A stretch of 64,000 nucleotides of DNA from Serilophus lunatus. Taxonomy: Eukaryota; Chordata; Aves; Passeriformes; Eurylaimidae. The translations under genes were made by a program, and so were the position numbers. The notes under the pieces are model-generated. The model made no database searches. It was not told where the DNA came from and was given only the letters and a program-made list of their open reading frames with translations. Shown in pieces: positions 39,201 through 51,650 of the stretch. Location: the NCBI GenBank assembly GCA_013399895.1, contig VXBA01005469.1, positions 393,909 through 457,908 on the forward strand, written 5' to 3'. Position 1 is the first letter of the stretch; every line of letters begins with the position of its first letter.

Positions 39201-42200
39201 AGGCAAAGTGTGAGCAATAGTATAAACCTCTAGAGGATAAGAGGGCTGACTCTACTCTGAAGCTGTGGTTATCTGCTGATTACAGAGGAAGCCTTTGGCT
39301 GGCAGATTCTTTGGATATTTCCACGGTCGTGCTGGATCAGGGGCTTTTATTCTTTGTTTTTTTTTCCAATGGCAGTAAGGAAAATGAAAAGGTGCCGGAT
39401 TTTGATGGCATCTCCAAAATAGGAACCAAGAGTCACTTGCAGGGTTGGGTTGGGCGCTGTTAAAGCATTTCAGGGCAGAGTGCAGGCACTGAAGAATCTG
39501 ATTACTGATTTCTGTGCTCCCTGGCTACCAGTAAATGTGATGGCACTGAGATAGCTGGTAAGGGAAGCTTCTGTCCAGCTTGCGTTCACTGCTGAGTCTG
39601 CTCCTCACCTCTGTCTTTCCTCCCTGTTCCCATCGCCCCGTGCTGCGTGGGACCAGAGCCGACCATCGCTATCCAGTGCTTCCCTAACGGGACCGCAGAG
39701 CTGTCCTGCAACGCGACCAGCCGGGAGAGCGCGACCTTTCGGTGGCAGCTGAACGGCACCGAGCTCAGCGCCCCCGGCGCGTGTGTTACGGACGGCGGGA
39801 AGAAGGTTCGCCTGGACAAAACCGTGCCCGGGGAATTTGTGTGTGTGGTTTCCCATGGGAACAGTGTCACAAGGACCAGGCCCGTTGCACTGTCTTGCAG
39901 CTACGGTGAGTAATGGCATCTCCAGAAAATCTTCATCTTGGTCTCTTTAAGCAGCAAACTAAAGAGTTGTTGGTGTCTGCAAAATACAGAACTCTTCTGT
40001 CTTCTGGCAGCTGCCTTCCAGACTTAACACACCCTTTCTTTAGAAGGCTTACCTCTTGATTTCCTTTTCTCTCCTGTGTCTTGGGCTGACATTGACACAG
40101 GTGGGATGAAATTTTGTTCAGGATGTCCTTTACCCAACTTTGCAGCAAAGATCGATCTCTCTCTGTGTTCTGACTTCCCAGTGATGGAGCCCTTGCACCC
40201 TCCTGTGCACTGATTCTCTACACCAGCTTGGAAACACATACTGCTTTCCACTCTGACATTCATCCGTGACCCAGACAGCCCTCCAGTTTCTGCACATCCC
40301 TGTAAAAAAACACCTCCACTAGTTCAACCCTGCTGGACTCGGCTGAGGGGCTTTGCCTCCTCTGTCTTCTCCTTATCTAGGCCAGAAGCACAAAGATTTA
40401 AGGGTCCTTACAAATGTTTCTCTATCAGCACCACACCATCAGAAGTGGCATAAACACTTACAGAGTACAGGATTTCCTTATGGGATGTAAGGTTTCTTCC
40501 CCTCCATGTCCCTGCTCAGATATGTAGCTCTGCAAGAAGCCTGGGACTTTAAACCATGGTCTCATTCAAGCAAAATACTCAGTATTTATGAATAGCTTGC
40601 AAATGGACAATGAGACAGAAAATCTGGATCCTTGGGTGTAAGTTCATTTGCACCTTCAGTAGTGAAGGTTCTTCTGCTCTCTGGCAGCAAAGATGGTTAT
40701 CAAAGCTACATGAGGGCTACACACATAATTTAACCACAAGGTTTTTGACTAATTTAGCTGTAATTAATTTAATCACCTGCTACTAGAGAAATTGTACTCT
40801 GTCATAACACCTAGCGTTTTAGAAGTTGTTAGAGACACTCCAGCTCCACAGCAGACACTATCTTTTCTTCTGTGGTTGGCATGCAGGGGTATGAAAGCCA
40901 ACTTAGTGGCCTAAACCTCATTCCAGAGTGCTGGCATTCAGGAGAAATGCTGTGGGCTGTTTGTGCCTAGTCGGGTTGGCAGCACTGCACTGGCCAAGCT
41001 GTGCAAGTTTGGCATTTGTGGTTGTAGAGCTGTGTTCTTGAATTTTGCCCAGTTACATTGGCTGGAGGCTGTTCAGTGTATTAGTCAGACCCAAGCTGGC
41101 TGAGGCACTGGAGAACAAGGATGCAAATATCCATGGGTTGTTCAGCTCGAGCCCTGTGATAAATCATGTGAGTGCTGACAGTTACCGTTGTTGATTCTGG
41201 GTGGCTGCCAGTCCTCTGGGTGAGATATCAGTTCCCCATTTCCTCTCGAAAAGCCCACAGGAGAATTTAGTGATACCTCTGTTGGGATGGACACGTGCAT
41301 GAACATGGATTTAGAATGGTCTGAGAGAAAGCAAGCAGCAGATTCTGCTTTAGTCACCAAATGCAACCACATTGGTAAAAGGTCAGCTAAAGCAATTCTG
41401 AATACTGGTAAAAATTAATTGAGAAATAAGCCTGTTTAAAGTAATTAAAGACTAAGTAATTTTTGGGGAGTTATTGCTCCAGGCAGAGGGCTGGATTTAG
41501 TTTTTCCACTGTAGGTATGAGATCTATGTAAAAACACCTGTTTGGGCAACCTGTTGGCTCATGAAGTTAATTTTGAATAACTGTTACCAAAAACAATTTG
41601 GCAGAAGTGCTGTAAGCTTTCCAGGCATCAAAGAACTCTGAACACTCAGGATCTAAAGCAGAGGATTCAGAGGTTAACAAGTCCACATATATAAAAGACT
41701 TGTATTGTTTCATTTTTTGTTTATTGCTCATTTTCAACACAATATTTTTTCTGAAAAAGACCTTTTAAAGAAATGGAAAATTTTTAGGAAAAAAAAATCC
41801 AACTGATATTTATGCCTTGGACAATATTCTCTCTGTTTTCATCAAAAAGGAAATAAAATAATTGAGGAAATTATTTCTGATTTGCTGCAAGTTTAATTTT
41901 GATTTTTTTTCTTTGTTTGTTTTTAACTTGGTAAAGTTAAAACTTTTAACTGTTCCTAAAGTGACTGGAACAAGCACACTGAAAAGGAATAGGACACACT
42001 GTTGATTTTGCTGTCCTGGTGAGTGCACTGGTTATGACAACATGCAGTACATGTAGTATATCGTGGAACATTTGAAACCTAACCTCTGGAGATATGGAGC
42101 ACTTTGTGCTTTTGAGGGCTTGAAAACAAGCTCCAAATGAGCCTGTTGGTTGGTTGGTGCAGTGCTGTGCTGTGCAGGCATGTGTGCAGCTGAAAAGAAG

Positions 42201-45200
42201 CCAAAGGATTCAGAAAGGGATGGCATAGGCTTAGCTAAGGGGCTTTAAGGAATTTATATCATCATGATAGTGGTTTGTTTTTTTTTTTCATATGAGAAGG
42301 AAAGTTTTCCTACTGGCTGCCCCAGGTTGGAGCAAATTGTCTCAGTGAAGGAGGAAGTCTGGGTGGGTTTCTCTTTTCTGCAAGTCTGTGATGCCCCCTA
42401 CCAGCTTCTGCGCTCAGCAGCAGCAGCAAACAGGCAGGTCTGACCCGTGCCAACAACCCTGGGCCAGGGACGCCGAGCTGGGCAGTAATTACCACGGCCT
42501 TGAGCGTGGCCTTTGCTCAGCCAGCTGCAGCCTCCGCCTCCTGCCGGGGCTTTCACAGGGGCTGGGCTGGGCAGGGGAACGGGGAAAGCCCTCCCCGAGC
42601 AGCCGCGGAGTCACATTCCCGCAGCTCTGCCGGGGTGCCTCAAGTCCTGGGGCCTGGGGAAGGGCGGGGCTGATGAGACTCGCTCGGAGCGGGGCTGTCC
42701 CGATGGGGGCGGGGCTGTCCCGATGGGAGCGGGGCTGTCCCGATGGGAGCGGGGCTGTCCCGATGGGGGCGGGGCTGTCCCGATAGGGGCGGGGCTGTCC
42801 CGATGGGAGCGGGGCTGTCCCGATGGGGGCGGGGCTGTCCCGATNNNNNNNNNNNNNNNNNNNNNNNNNNNNNNNNNNNNNNNNNNNNNNNNNNNNNNNN
42901 NNNNNNNNNNNNNNNNNNNNNNNNNNNNNNNNNNNNNNNNNNNNNNNNNNNNNNNNNNNNNNNNNNNNNNNNNNNNNNNNNNNNNNNNNNNNNNNNNNNN
43001 NNNNNNNNNNNNNNNNNNNNNNNNNNNNNNNNNNNNNNNNNNNNNNNNNNNNNNNNNNNNNNNNNNNNNNNNNNNNNNNNNNNNNNNNNNNNNNNNNNNN
43101 NNNNNNNNNNNNNNNNNNNNNNNNNNNNNNNNNNNNNNNNNNNNNNNNNNNNNNNNNNNNNNNNNNNNNNNNNNNNNNNNNNNNNNNNNNNNNNNNNNNN
43201 NNNNNNNNNNNNNNNNNNNNNNNNNNNNNNNNNNNNNNNNNNNNNNNNNNNNNNNNNNNNNNNNNNNNNNNNNNNNNNNNNNNNNNNNNNNNNNNNNNNN
43301 NNNNNNNNNNNNNNNNNNNNNNNNNNNNNNNNNNNNNNNNNNNNNNNNNNNNNNNNNNNNNNNNNNNNNNNNNNNNNNNNNNNNNNNNNNNNNNNNNNNN
43401 NNNNNNNNGGGAGCCAAGGCTGTCCCGAGTGGATTCTCTAGCTCCTAATAGGAGATCTGAGGGTAGACTCTGCAGCTTTTCCTCGAGCAAGAAGTGCTTC
43501 CTTAGGTCTCCCTCCTCTGCCTGTTTTCATCCAGCTTGTGTCTTCCACACGACCACGTGCCTTGTTTAGATTTGACTGAAGCTTAGAAATGATCTTAGAT
43601 GTTACTGGTCAGAGCAGGCAGACACAAAGCACACAGCTTAGTCACATAAGCCTCCTAATGAAAAGTTCTATACCATAATCAAATGCTGGGGCATAAATCA
43701 CAGTGTGCCACCATTCACCGTGTCAGCTCCCTCGATCCAAAGCAAGGCAACAGCGATGTCCTCATGCTCGAATGTGGCTGCAGTGTTTCTCCCACTGGGA
43801 GAAAGAAGCCTGTCCACGCTGGTACCTAACAATGCCACGTCCTTCTTGCAGGAGACCTGCTGCAGTACCCGTGGTTCATTTACATTCTGGCAGGGTGTGC
43901 AGTGGGTGTGCTTATCCTGGTGGTGGTTGTGCCCTCGGTCATATGTTGCTGCATGAAGAGGAAACACAAGTTCATCCCAGTGCCTTCAGGTGAGTGGAGA
44001 ATGGATGCTGTGACCCCCCCATGGAATGAGTCAGAGAGGCCTGTGTTTGTGCAGGCTGGGGATGACATGGCTTCAGAGTAAACTGGTCTCTGCTGGGTGG
44101 TGCTTCTCCTCCAGCCTGTCCTCCCTTGACCTGGTGAAGCAAAAATCTGCTTTATGATAGGCAGCTGCTCTGGTCAGCAGGGCCTTGAGTTAAACCTTGC
44201 TTATCCTTATTCACCTCATACTTGCCACTATGTGCTCCTGGCCAGAAAAATAAAAACCCCACAGCAAAACCGTTTCTACGGGCAAGAGAACTGAGCCTCA
44301 TTCAGGTCTGATCCTGAAATGACCTGAAGATTCAGGATGGCAGTCCTCTGTCAGCACCAGTCCCTGAGTGCAATCTGCCCATGCCCTGTGAGGCCACCTC
44401 AAGCTGTGATCCTGCCAGCACAGTCATGCTGGTCTCTGACAGGTTGGCAGTGTCCCTCTGTGCTCGGCATCTGCCTGCTCTGGGCACGGAGCCAGGGCTG
44501 CATGAGGAGCACACACAAACGTGCTGGTGGTCCTGCCTCACAAGTGGACGTGCCAAGGCGTGGGGGGACGTGGGGGACCTCTTTCTGCCAAGTCTCTGGT
44601 TTTGGTTTCACAGAGGAGAAGGATGATGGACTAACGATGTCGGTGGTGTCCAGTGAAGGTGTGAAGAGCCCCCCCAATGGAGACCATGTTGAAGCTCAAG
44701 CTGCCCAAACTGCCTGCCCTCCAAAGCCTGGTGAGTCCAGTGACTTGCTTGAAGTCAGACAGATTGTTTAGGAGGAGGAAGGACACGATGTATATGTGGG
44801 GCTGATGGGGGTGGAGCTGACCACAGAGAGGGGCCTGGGACAGGGAAGGTGCTGCATCTTGTCCAGATGACAAAAGCTGCAGCAAATCATTTATCAACAA
44901 CTTACTTGTGCTCAGTGTCTGCACAGGGGTAACTCTTGCCCTCAGCCAGCCATGAAATGTAGCAGCAGCCATCCCATGGCCATCCCATAGCCATCCCACA
45001 GAGGGTACTGTCAGTAACTGTTCCAGTGTCTCCTGTGCTAAAACACACATCTCAAAACCAGCAACCTCCTAAACTTGGCAGTTTTCCTGAAATTTTATCT
45101 CCCCTCTCCCCTTGCCATCAGTAGCATTTTATAAAAGCCAGCATTGTTTTAGCAAGCAGTCCTGTTCAGGACAGCATGAACCAATATGCTGAGCTGTAAA

Positions 45201-46354
45201 CACAGCTAAACCCCTTCCAAACCAGAGGCTTGTGTATTTCCTTAAATTGAGGCTAAGATGGGAATACAGTCACATTTTAAATTCTTCAAAGAAACAAAGC
45301 ATAAACCCTCACAGCTTTAGCACAATGTGGTCAATAGAGTGCAGCAATAAAATCCTTCAGATATCTTCTGTTCTGTAAGTGCTTGATTTTAATACTCCAC
45401 TTTTGGCATTAGGTTTCCCTCAATTTTGTTTCTTAAACATGAATGCTGGCAACACCTTCGCTAGTAATGCACTAGCATCAGCTGAAGTAGGTTTAGCAGA
45501 GACGTCCTGAGCTGGGCAACATGGCATAGGTCATAGTCTGGTCTCAGCTCTGCTGTCTCCATTTCTGATATCCTTCAGTGCACCATGCACAGTCTCCTGC
45601 AGCTCAGCTATGGTTTATATCTAACCTTGAATGCTGCTTTGCTTTACTTTCAAAATATTAAGTGCAACTCATGAACATAGAGCAAGAAAGAAAGGAAAAA
45701 AACCCACCTACATCTTTTAGGCCATTGTTTAATATTAATGTATTTGAAGTGTAGAACTTTTAATGAAAAATTTACCCGTTGTCAGTTTGACTAAAATGGA
45801 ACCCATATTTAAATTTTTTACAATTAAGTAAAAAGCAGAGGTGCATGTGGAAAGTAGGTGAGAACAAATTAAATGTGTGCTATTAGCCAGCTTTAATTAT
45901 TGAGGTGTGAGTAGATTTGGCTTTAATATTTTGTTACTAAAGGCTTGGTACTAAAAGTACTAAAACACCTTGGTAGTAAGTGGCCAGAAAGCTTCAGCAC
46001 CTAGGTGTCCAAAGCCACAACAAATAGCTCAGTAAATGAGTAGTTACAAAGAAAATTGAAACTTGGCTTACAGATGCCTGGGGTGAGGAGACTGCATGAG
46101 TTAGGCATCCCGCAGCATTAGGGACCAGGGGGAGGATTCCCATCAGGATGAGCCATAGTGTGGACACTTAAAAGCCATTTCTCCCTTTTTCAGATGCTGC
46201 CCAGACTGGTCAAGGCGTTGAACCCCAGCCACTGGTGGAAGAAAACTTAGCAGTGCAGATAGAAGCCGAGGAAATGCCAGACCCTGAGGTCATAGTTGAT
46301 GCAGAAAGCCAAGAAGATGCCTCAGACTGTTTCCCGGATCCAACTGATGACTGA
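36153..46354 (+). CDS. CD58-like (LFA-3-like) CD2-family Ig membrane protein, six exons
   Basis: The joined exons 36153-36213, 37043-37321, 39657-39905, 43852-43989, 44614-44730 and 46194-46354 give 1005 bases, or 334 residues plus stop, with every intron in phase 1. CD2-family proteins are cell-surface adhesion and costimulation receptors of leukocytes. CD58 is the ligand for CD2. The order is signal peptide (1-20), V-type Ig domain (about 21-113), C2-type Ig domain (114-196), transmembrane helix (about 204-230), and a basic stop-transfer stretch with a tail of about 104 residues. Six N-glycosylation sites are visible (N62, N81, N103, N124, N132, N146). Support for CD58: the V domain has GV-x-x-G near its start and ends NGSL...ED-x-x-KYEF...NAT...F-x-L-x-V, like CD58; the C2 domain opens PT-x-x-x-x-C-x-x-NGT-x-E-L-x-C, as CD58 does; and a CD2-like gene lies downstream. 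Against it: mammalian CD58 has a very short tail or a GPI anchor. The alternatives are another CD2/SLAM-family paralog or a CD48-like gene, but no ITSM tyrosine motif is present. Confidence 0.7.
37043..37321 (+). CDS. CD58-like gene exon 2, V-type Ig domain
   Basis: The acceptor is 'tgtctgtcctttcag' and the donor is GTAAGT at 37322. The 93 codons form a membrane-distal V-type Ig fold of the CD2 family. The domain lacks the canonical V-set disulfide, as CD2 and CD58 do, and the strand-F signature is ED-x-GKYEF (residues 92-99). Unusually there are three cysteines (56, 69, 76) and no tryptophan. Confidence 0.85.
39657..39905 (+). CDS. CD58-like gene exon 3, C2-type Ig domain
   Basis: The acceptor ends 'gtgggaccag' and the donor is GTGAGT at 39906. 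The 83 codons carry Cys 121, 131, 156, 176 and 194 and Trp 143. Cys131-Cys176 would be the canonical Ig disulfide, and Cys121-Cys194 fits the second disulfide typical of CD2-family membrane-proximal domains. Cys156 is extra. The exon is much richer in GC and CpG than its flanks. Confidence 0.9.
42684..43432 (+). repeat. 20-bp GC-rich minisatellite with assembly gap, in intron 3
   Basis: Eight tandem copies of a 20-base unit of the form 'gggggcggggctgtcccgat' run up to 42844. A gap of 564 N (42845-43408) follows, and a diverged half-unit ('gggagccaaggctgtcccga') appears after it, so the gap lies inside the array and its true length is unknown. Units come in two main versions, 'gggggcgggg', which contains a perfect GC box (Sp/KLF site), and 'gggagcgggg', which does not. 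A CpG-rich flank starts at about 42460. Long open frames across the N-run are meaningless. Confidence 0.95.
43852..43989 (+). CDS. CD58-like gene exon 4, transmembrane segment
   Basis: The acceptor is 'cgtccttcttgcag' and the donor GTGAGT is at 43990. The 46 codons encode a short stalk (DLLQYP), a hydrophobic helix from Trp204 to about Cys230 ending ICCC, and MKRKHK as the stop-transfer signal. The order gives a type I membrane protein. The three juxtamembrane cysteines are possible palmitoylation sites (inference). Confidence 0.9.
44614..44730 (+). CDS. CD58-like gene exon 5, cytoplasmic tail part 1
   Basis: The acceptor is 'ctggttttggtttcacag' and the donor is GTGAGT at 44731. The 39 codons start EEKDDGL and include two proline pairs (KSPPNG and CPPKP), weak candidates for SH3 ligands. 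There is no tyrosine. Confidence 0.8.
46194..46354 (+). CDS. CD58-like gene exon 6, acidic tail end and stop
   Basis: The acceptor is 'catttctcccttttt' followed by cag. The 53 codons are strongly acidic (VEENLAVQIEAEEMPDPE... ending DPTDD) and are followed by TGA at 46352-46354. There is no tyrosine and no ITSM. The acidic C-terminus suggests a protein-binding or disordered tail, but I recognise no motif. Confidence 0.8.
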
Positions 46355-48660
46355 TCTGACATGCTTGCTGTTCCACCCTGAAGCCTATGACACTTGTCCT
46401 TTGCATCCCATAGTCTCATTCTGTGTAAGAATTGGTCTGGAAAATTTTAACAGAAAAACGTGAGGTGTCAGACCTTCTAGCCTCATTTAAAAAGAAAATA
46501 CGAGGAAAAGCACATGCATGGCTTCAAGGCCACACTGCCATGAGTTGACAGGTTCACTAACAAACAAAACTGGGCAGCTCTTTGATGCTTTGCCTGATAA
46601 CCCAGCTGCAGCTAAACTGCAGAGCCCCAGGGCACAGCCCGAAATGGGGGGGTGGTTCCCATTGCTCCCTGCCCTCCCCGTGCCTTTCCATGCCTTTGCC
46701 AGCCAGGGGCGGGCATGAGAGGTGGATTGAGGTGGCCTGCCAGCCCCAGACATGAAACAAGGGGACCTGCCAGAAATTTCCTGAGGAAGAAAAAAAAAAA
46801 TCTTGGGAGATTTCAAGGCGTTTTTTCACCGGCCCTGCAAAAGAAAGTCAACAGAGTTTTCAGCGAGTTTGTCTGTGTTTATCTGAATTGCTCCTCTGAG
46901 CTCCAGAGCCTCTGATTTGGCCCTCACTGCTTGCTGCCTGGGGCTGCTCTGTGCAGCTGAGTTGATGTGATGCTGGCTTTGCTCACCTTTTGGTGCCCTG
47001 CAGTGCCAGGGAGTACAGGTTACCTTTCACCAGAACCCCGTGAGCTAAACCAGCACCACTGCTGGCATGCCTCCTGCAGCAGAAGGGTGCCTGGGCTTGG
47101 GTGTGCAATTTTGGCAGCAACATTGATTATAATGCTGAGATTGTTTATCAGTGCAAGCATTCGTGCCTTCGGTGTAATGGTTTAGCTACTGCAAGCTGAA
47201 GCTGGCCATGTGCCTGTGCATGTAGGCTTGTTCAGTGCTGTGCTATTTGCACAGACAGCAGCAATTTATAGAACCTCTTAGGCAAGCCTTGCTGCTACGC
47301 GTGTTCTGTGCTGCTCAGGGGAGGTTTGCATGTGCAGAAGCTGGGGTAGACCTACAGGGAAGAAGGATGAGGTGAGGAGAGGGCAAGGACACTCTGCACA
47401 GGTAGCTAAGTCCTGCCAAAGCTGCCAGAGGCTGCAGGGAGTGCTGCAGTATGTGATGCCAGCACAAGGTATTCACTGTGTAAAAAATTCTGATAGTCAG
47501 AAGTGAGGCATGTTTGTGTTAAACTAGCCAAATGGGCTAGAAAATCATGGTAGAGTAAAAGCAGAGATGGTACATATTGGAACCGAAAGGGATGGGGGCG
47601 TGTGTCTTGCATTGCTCTCTCCCCTTTTGATTTTGTCCTTCTTTTATCTTGTGCTGACATTGTGCTGTGGATCCCTTGGGAACAGATTTAAGATATGCCT
47701 TGTAAATGCCATCCTGCGAGGTCTGTGTGTGTGTGTACCCCGGCAAAATCCAAGGTAAACGGAATGCTTCTCTCCAGGTGGGGGAGCTGGTGGGATGGCT
47801 CCATGCTTACTCGGGAGTCCTTCATCTCTGTGTACACGCCAAGGCTCTGCATCAGTGATACCCAGCCATAGATGGTTGTTCTTCTTTCCTTGTCCTGTGA
47901 CTCTCTTTAGAAGATTTTTGGATCTTGTGTGCTGTGCTGGTGGTGATTCAGCCCGTCACTGCTTTTTAAGGCAGTAAGAGCGAGATAATAATTCTTTTCC
48001 TTATGGTGCTGAGCTATCTCCTTTCAGTACAAACACTCCTCAAAGACTGTGAGTTGAGTGACAAAAATGTGACACTGAGTGCTTGGGGTGGCAGCTGCCT
48101 GCGGGCAGCACAGGAGCAGCTGGGTGAACAAACTCACTGGACCAGTGTCACCAAAATGAGGGGACAGTTTGCTTCTCTTCTGCACTTTCTGGCAGGGGCA
48201 GACAGGGGACAGTCGATGCCAGCACATGCTTCAAAGGCTGAACAGTGCTCTGAGGTGCAGTGGAGGAGGTGGCAGTGTTGAGGTGCTGGGGATGACAGAG
48301 CTGAGCCAGCCGTGTTCCGCTGGGGTGGTGCTGCCTTGCTCCTGTGAGCCCTGGCAGGGCTGGGAGTGCCTGGGCAGCTGTTAACACCACCACCAGTGTA
48401 ACCGCAGTCTGGGAAGGATTTTTCCCACTGAGATGGGAGTCTGAGACTCCAGGCATCTTTACGAGGCAGCTGGTTTTCTGAAGGTGCTGTTCAGCAAGGG
48501 GGCAAAAGTTTCTGTAACTGTGAGGTCAGGAGATAAGTGTTGCAGCCTGTGTCCTTCCTTTAGCTCTATGTATTTGTGCCCAGCTATTGTTCTTTTTTAG
48601 TGTGTTTTTTTCTCCCCTTTTCCCTGCAATGATTTTGTTCCAAATAAAAAAAATCATTTT
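46355..48660 (+). other. Probable 3' UTR and downstream flank of the CD58-like gene
   Basis: There is no coding signal after the TGA at 46352-46354. The first convincing poly(A) signal I see on the plus strand is AATAAA at 48643-48648, followed by a T-rich region. This would give a 3' UTR of about 2.3 kb if used. Open frames here are short and unrecognised. Confidence 0.4.
48643..48648 (+). terminator. Candidate poly(A) signal AATAAA
   Basis: The hexamer lies in 'gttccaaataaaaaaaatc', about 2.3 kb after the stop of the CD58-like gene, with T-runs 50-90 bases downstream. Another AATAAA lies near 48767. Which one is used cannot be told from the sequence. Confidence 0.35.
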
Positions 48661-51242
48661 CTAACTTGTTTTGGAGATGTTTTTGTTATATAATAATTGT
48701 TTCTTTCTGTTGTTTTTTTTTTTTTTTGCTGAAAGTACAGGTTGATTTTCAAATTTACACACAATCAAATAAAGGTAAGGTGACAACAAGTTACTGCTGG
48801 CTAGAGCTCACTTGGGTAGTCTAGGGAGCAGAGATCACTAGGACATGTACTTGTAGGTCAGCTGTAGGACAGTGGCATGTAACTAGTCCCTGTTGGAGTG
48901 TGTGTTAATGTGCAAGTAGATCCATGTGCACCATTCACTCACCAAGCCCTGCTCTGGTGCCTTGCTTTGAACTGTGAGACACAGGGAAAGGATGCAGGAA
49001 GATGGTCTAGTTTTACTTATTTTTATCCATCTATATTTTTCTGTGACATCTAATCCCCCTTAGTTGTGAGAGAGGATGCTGGACTGCATAGCACCTTCTA
49101 CAAGGAGGTGGCTCATGCTCACTCTTAGTCAAATGGGTCCAGATGGTGGGTAGAAGCAATGTTTGTGATCCTATCAAAACCATTACAGGGTTATCCCTGG
49201 AACAGTGGTGTGACTGGACATGGGTGATCCTGGCCTGCAGCCTGTGAACCCAACACCCTGAGGAGCCACCCACATGAATTTGCAGTTGTTTTCCAGCCTG
49301 CCTGTGGTGCTGCATCCCCCAGGAAATAGCAGGGACACTTTCCAGCCTGGAACTATCTGACAGAGGAATGGGTACAGATGTACATGGTGCTATCAGGGAC
49401 TTGGCCAGGAACAGAGATGTCTGTGCTGCCTCTTTGGGGCTTCTGGTGGCTTTGGTGAGTTTGTGCCATACCAGCTCTATCTTCTGGGTTGCTGAGGGAG
49501 CCCTTGGTGCCAGGGTGCCCCTGGGTGCCTCCAACCTCCTGCAGAGATCTAGTGCTTTCCAGGTGATGGGAGCTGACAGCCACATCGTCCTGAGAGCAAG
49601 GCAGCTTCTATCCCTCTGCTAATCGAGTGCTGGCAAGAAAAGGGGAGCTCTGCTCTGTGGGAAATGTGGAACTTTCAGCAGGTGATTTCTTCCCACCTGA
49701 GACAAACCATCAGAGGTTTATAGTACTGTACAGAATAGACACTTGGATTTTCACCCATGTTAATATTTCATGTTAGGAAAACAGAACAGTTTCCCTCTGC
49801 TTGCAGCATATGCTAAGCAACAACTGACATGAAATGCAATATGTAGTCTTTTCATTATGTTTTCATTTAGTTTATGAATATAAAAGAGCAGAGAATGAAC
49901 TTATTTGACTTCAGATGTAAGTGAAAGCAAAAGCAGAAAGGAAATGTGTTGCATAACAGTAAGCAGAGGAAAGGGGAATGATCTCTTTAGATTTCTTTTA
50001 GTATTCAGGATGAACTCATCCCCACAAAACTCTCATATCAGAAAACCTCCCCATCCCAGTAATGAAACACTTTGTACTCTGTTTCCCAGCATCTTCCACA
50101 GTGTGCTGTGCCAATGTCCCAGTGGCTCCAGTGGCTGTGTCTGTAGCCCTTGGGGTCCTCCCTCAGAGCCCAGCATGGGAGCAGAGGCACCAGGGCCAGA
50201 GCCAGCAGTTTGTGGGGAGCTGGAGAACCAGCACTACCTCTCTCCATCAGCTAAAACAGAAACAAGAGTAGAAGTTGGTGAATCTGAGAGCAAATAGGCA
50301 AAATTGATAACAGGAGAGTTTACAATGGCAAACGAAACATTAATTGTATATACTGAAGATTAATTTAACTTTGGTATGAGCAGTTAACAGACTTCTTTGG
50401 GCTCTGCAGGACCACTGGGAAGTGCAGCCTCTTTCTGCTGCCCTCCCTTGAATGGCCCTTGGGTGGCTCCAGACTGGCTGACGGGCTGAAGTGAAGATCT
50501 TGGCCAGCTCTGGGGCTGAGAGACCCCTACTTCCAGCCCTCTGGATCACTAGCAAGCTATGTGGACTGAGTGACACACTATTGTTAGGGTCCAAAGAAGC
50601 TGTTCTCTGCCTGTACCAAAGCAGACAGTCTGAGGGGCAAAGGATGTTTAATGATAAGGATGTGAGGAGGTTAGGCTGGGGGAGCAGAGGCACCCATTCT
50701 AAAGAAAACTTTAAGGTATTCAGATATGGTCAAGTCCATGAGAAACTGGATAGCAACTACATTCAAGTGGTGTGTGAAAAGCCCCGGGCAGTTCTGCCTA
50801 TGCATCATTGTTATCTTCGTGAAAGATTTCCCACCTCAGGCAGGAGGTGGCATTTTAGTCCCAAGCAGCTTCTTGTCCCTGAGGTTCCCACACCCTTCTA
50901 TCAGCGGTGAGGGTGTAAGGAGCCTTTGGCTTCATCAAATCATTCATTATGCTTGCAAATTTTTGTGCCTGACTATACCCCTCACCTCTCAACACACCTG
51001 TGGAAATGTGCTTGGCAGCTTGGTTCCTGCCCAGGAACTAATGCTGTGTCTTCTTTCATCCACATCTCCCATTGCCTTCAAGATTTGCTCAGAAAAAGGG
51101 CTGTCTGCCAGTACTGTGCCTCCCCTGCACTCAGGGAGCTGGTTTGGACTGTGGGGCTGTGACAAGGGATGCCTGAACATCCCAGCTAGAGCTGGGAAAG
51201 GAGCGATTTGTGGGTTTTCCCCTTGGCTTTGTTAGTGGTCAC

Positions 51243-51650
51243 AATCACAGAATTGACTGGGTTGGGAGAGACCTCTGAGGCTGTCGAGTCCCACCTATGG
51301 CTGAACATCACCATGGCAAGTAGACCATGGCACTTAGTGCCACATCCAACCTTTCCTTAAACACCTCCAGGGGCAGAGAGTCCACCGTCTCTCTGGGCAT
51401 CCCCTTCCAATGCCCAGTCACTCTTTCTGTGAAGAACTTCTTCCTAATGTCCAACCTAAACCTCCTCATGCACAGTTTAAAACTCTGTGTTTTTGTCCTG
51501 TTGCTTGTTGCCTGGGAGAAGGGACCAACCCCATCTGCTCCACCATCCTTTCAGGCAGTTGTAGAGAGTGGTAAGGTCTTTCCTGATCCTCCTCCTCTCC
51601 AGCCTAAACAACTCCAGCTCCCTCAGCCTCTCCCTGGGGACTGAAGGTGT
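51243..51650 (-). mobile_element. CR1 LINE fragment, 3' end and ORF2 C-terminus
   Basis: The plus strand begins 'tcacagaattgactgggttg' and continues with 'ccttaaacacctccaggggc', 'gtgaagaacttcttcctaat' and 'ctccagcctaaacaactcc', the reverse complement of CR1. It is one of the longer and less decayed copies in the window. Confidence 0.95.

Noticed and set aside
42489..43569. Open frames of 230 to 333 codons on both strands
   Set aside because: They run through 564 N and a 20-base tandem repeat. The frame is an artefact of the gap.
44965..45003. Three copies of 'ccatcccat(a/g)g'
   Set aside because: A short local duplication with no other supporting structure.
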